DNA from: Dehalococcoidia bacterium | GTDB lineage: Bacteria > Chloroflexota > Dehalococcoidia > GIF9 > AB-539-J10 | Length of the DNA stretch: 23,134 nucleotides | Assembly: GCA_023229725.1 (NCBI GenBank) | Contig: JALNYR010000006.1 | Coordinates: forward strand, 5,574-28,707 | Reading direction: 5' to 3' | In this document: positions 22,393-23,134 of the stretch, piece after piece | Numbering within the stretch: position 1 is the stretch's first letter | Layout: each line of letters starts with the position of its first letter | The notes under the pieces: model-generated | What the model saw: the letters and a program-made list of their open reading frames with translations, nothing else | What the model was told of the DNA's origin: nothing | Databases searched by the model: none | Program-made: the position numbers and the translations under genes

Positions 22393-22502
22393 CGCAGGGG
22401 CGAGGCATGCCTCGCCCGTAGCGTTGCGCCCGCACGCCGTCGGTCCAATCCCCACATGCAGGTGCACGCTCCGTGTAGGGGCGGACCTCTGTGTCCGCCC
22501 GC
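22393..22502. repeat. Composite palindrome-spacer-palindrome element, third copy
   Basis: Palindrome one GCAGGGGCGAGG-CAT-GCCTCGCCC (22393-22421), conserved spacer CACGCCGTCGGTCCAATCCC..., palindrome two GTAGGGGCGGACCTC-TGT-GTCCGCCC (22474-22502). The second stem differs from those at 3591 and 19804, with complementarity kept. Confidence 0.83.
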
Positions 22503-22557
22503 ATCACGATCACCGCACGCCCACCGTCGTTCACTACGACCTCGCGTGCCTCCTGTG

Positions 22558-22587
22558 CTACGGGCGGGACATGTCCCGCCCCCACAG
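22558..22587. repeat. TAGGGGC-class palindromic repeat, inverted
   Basis: GGGCGGGACATGTCCCGCCCC, inner stem GCGGGAC/GTCCCGC, another stem variant. A single REP-like end follows at about 22612 (GGTGACACCATACTCATTTC). The 22321-22797 gap is made of such repeats and no gene is supported. Confidence 0.7.
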
Positions 22588-22721
22588 ATACCGCTGCTTA
22601 GGGGAAAATGTGGTGACACCATACTCATTTCGTACGTGATGCCCCCCGCGCCACTCACGATCCCACCGCGGGTAGACGTGGGAGCCTGCCGTTACCTGAG
22701 GACACCACACCGGCCCCCCCA

Positions 22722-22747
22722 GGGCGGACACAGAGGTCCGCCCCTAC
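22722..22747. repeat. TAGGGGC-class palindromic repeat, inverted
   Basis: GGGCGGACACAGAGGTCCGCCCCTAC, the inverse of the stem at 22474-22502. An eroded REP-like end (GAGGACACCACACC) precedes it at about 22698. Confidence 0.7.
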
Positions 22748-22797
22748 ATCCCGACTTCGCCGGATAGCCGCCGGGCGGGCACAAGGTCTGCGGCGGG

Positions 22798-23134
22798 CTA
22801 ATCTCCGCGATGCGAGCCGGGCTCGTCGAGGTAGCGCTGCATGAAGACGAGGTCGAGCCACCGGCCGAACTTGTTCCCCACCTCGTGAAGCGTGCCAACC
22901 CGCTCGAAGCCGAGACGCTCATGCATGCGTATCGAGCCCGGGTTCGCGGCATCGATGCCGCCGACCATCACATGCTTGCCCATGGCGCGCGCCAGCGGCA
23001 GCAGCTCGGTCACCAGCCGCGTGCCGATGCCCATTCCCCGCCTGTCCTTGCGAACGTGCACGGAGTGCTCCACGGAGTAGCGGTAGCCCGTCCACGCCCC
23101 CCGGAACTCGCCGAACGAGGCAAACCCCACCACC
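22798..23134 (-). CDS. GNAT-family N-acetyltransferase, partial (5' end outside window)
   Basis: About 112 residues of the C-terminal part. It shows the acetyl-CoA-binding motif A, SVHVRKDRRGMGIGTRLVTE (R-x-x-G-x-G form), then VMVGGIDAANPGSIRMHERLGFERVGTLHEVGNKFGRWLDLVFMQRYL, characteristic of the phosphinothricin/methionine-sulfoximine acetyltransferase-like group (N-x-x-S-x-x-x-H-x-x-L-G-F and W-x-D-x-x-x-M). The frame stays open to the window edge, so the start lies beyond 23134. Substrate not determinable from this part. The ~330 nt downstream holds only repeats. Confidence 0.9.
   Translation of the reverse strand, partial: VVGFASFGEFRGAWTGYRYSVEHSVHVRKDRRGMGIGTRLVTELLPLARAMGKHVMVGGIDAANPGSIRMHERLGFERVGTLHEVGNKFGRWLDLVFMQRYLDEPGSHRGD

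Noticed and set aside
22321..22467. N-terminal extension of the B3/B4 protein
   Set aside because: It reads through a TAGGGGC palindrome module; ATG 22320 has its own ribosome site.

Overview
High-GC bacterial chromosome segment with Shine-Dalgarno-led genes, probably from an uncultured environmental lineage. The repeat style and the small lipoproteins are compatible with Chloroflexota/Dehalococcoidia, but no marker gene here fixes the taxonomy, so that is a weak inference. The window is accessory DNA: phage remnants, an IS110-family element, a serine-recombinase module, a broken defence-like gene, duplicated and fragmented genes set among dispersed palindromic repeats, and then exported or housekeeping genes.

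Layout. 1-3408: minus-strand phage structural genes in two blocks, separated by about 850 nt of non-coding DNA that holds palindromic repeats and a possible small RNA. 3510-4965: an IS110 element inserted into one arm of a REP-like palindrome. Its non-coding left end encodes a bridge RNA whose four guide segments can be read directly and match the target and donor ends. 5111-7513: promoter/operator, excisionase-like HTH protein, an unknown protein and a large serine recombinase. The recombinase's 3' end runs into a truncated phage terminase gene (7366-7794). 8162-11712: a 1183-codon gene (nuclease-like N-terminus plus helical body) split by a 1-nt deletion, followed by a membrane-anchored unknown protein. 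12873-14994: four copies of a ~114-bp RAYT/REP-like element interleaved with a truncated methyltransferase, a CAP-domain scrap and an intact methyltransferase. 15059-23134: a four-helix-bundle protein with a palindromic in-frame insert, a collagen-like lipoprotein, a small membrane protein, a large lipoprotein with a papain/C39-like triad, a PKD-domain surface protein, a B3/B4-domain protein and a partial GNAT acetyltransferase, with repeats in nearly every gap.

Most striking result: a perfect 132-bp tandem duplication in the IS110 left end. Its breakpoints are exactly the CT core at the left end of the element and the CT core inside the left donor guide of its own bridge RNA. The DNA encoding that guide is a near-perfect donor site, so the duplication looks like bridge-RNA-guided self-recombination. 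It leaves two target-binding loops in series and an internal site that mimics the circular right-end/left-end junction.
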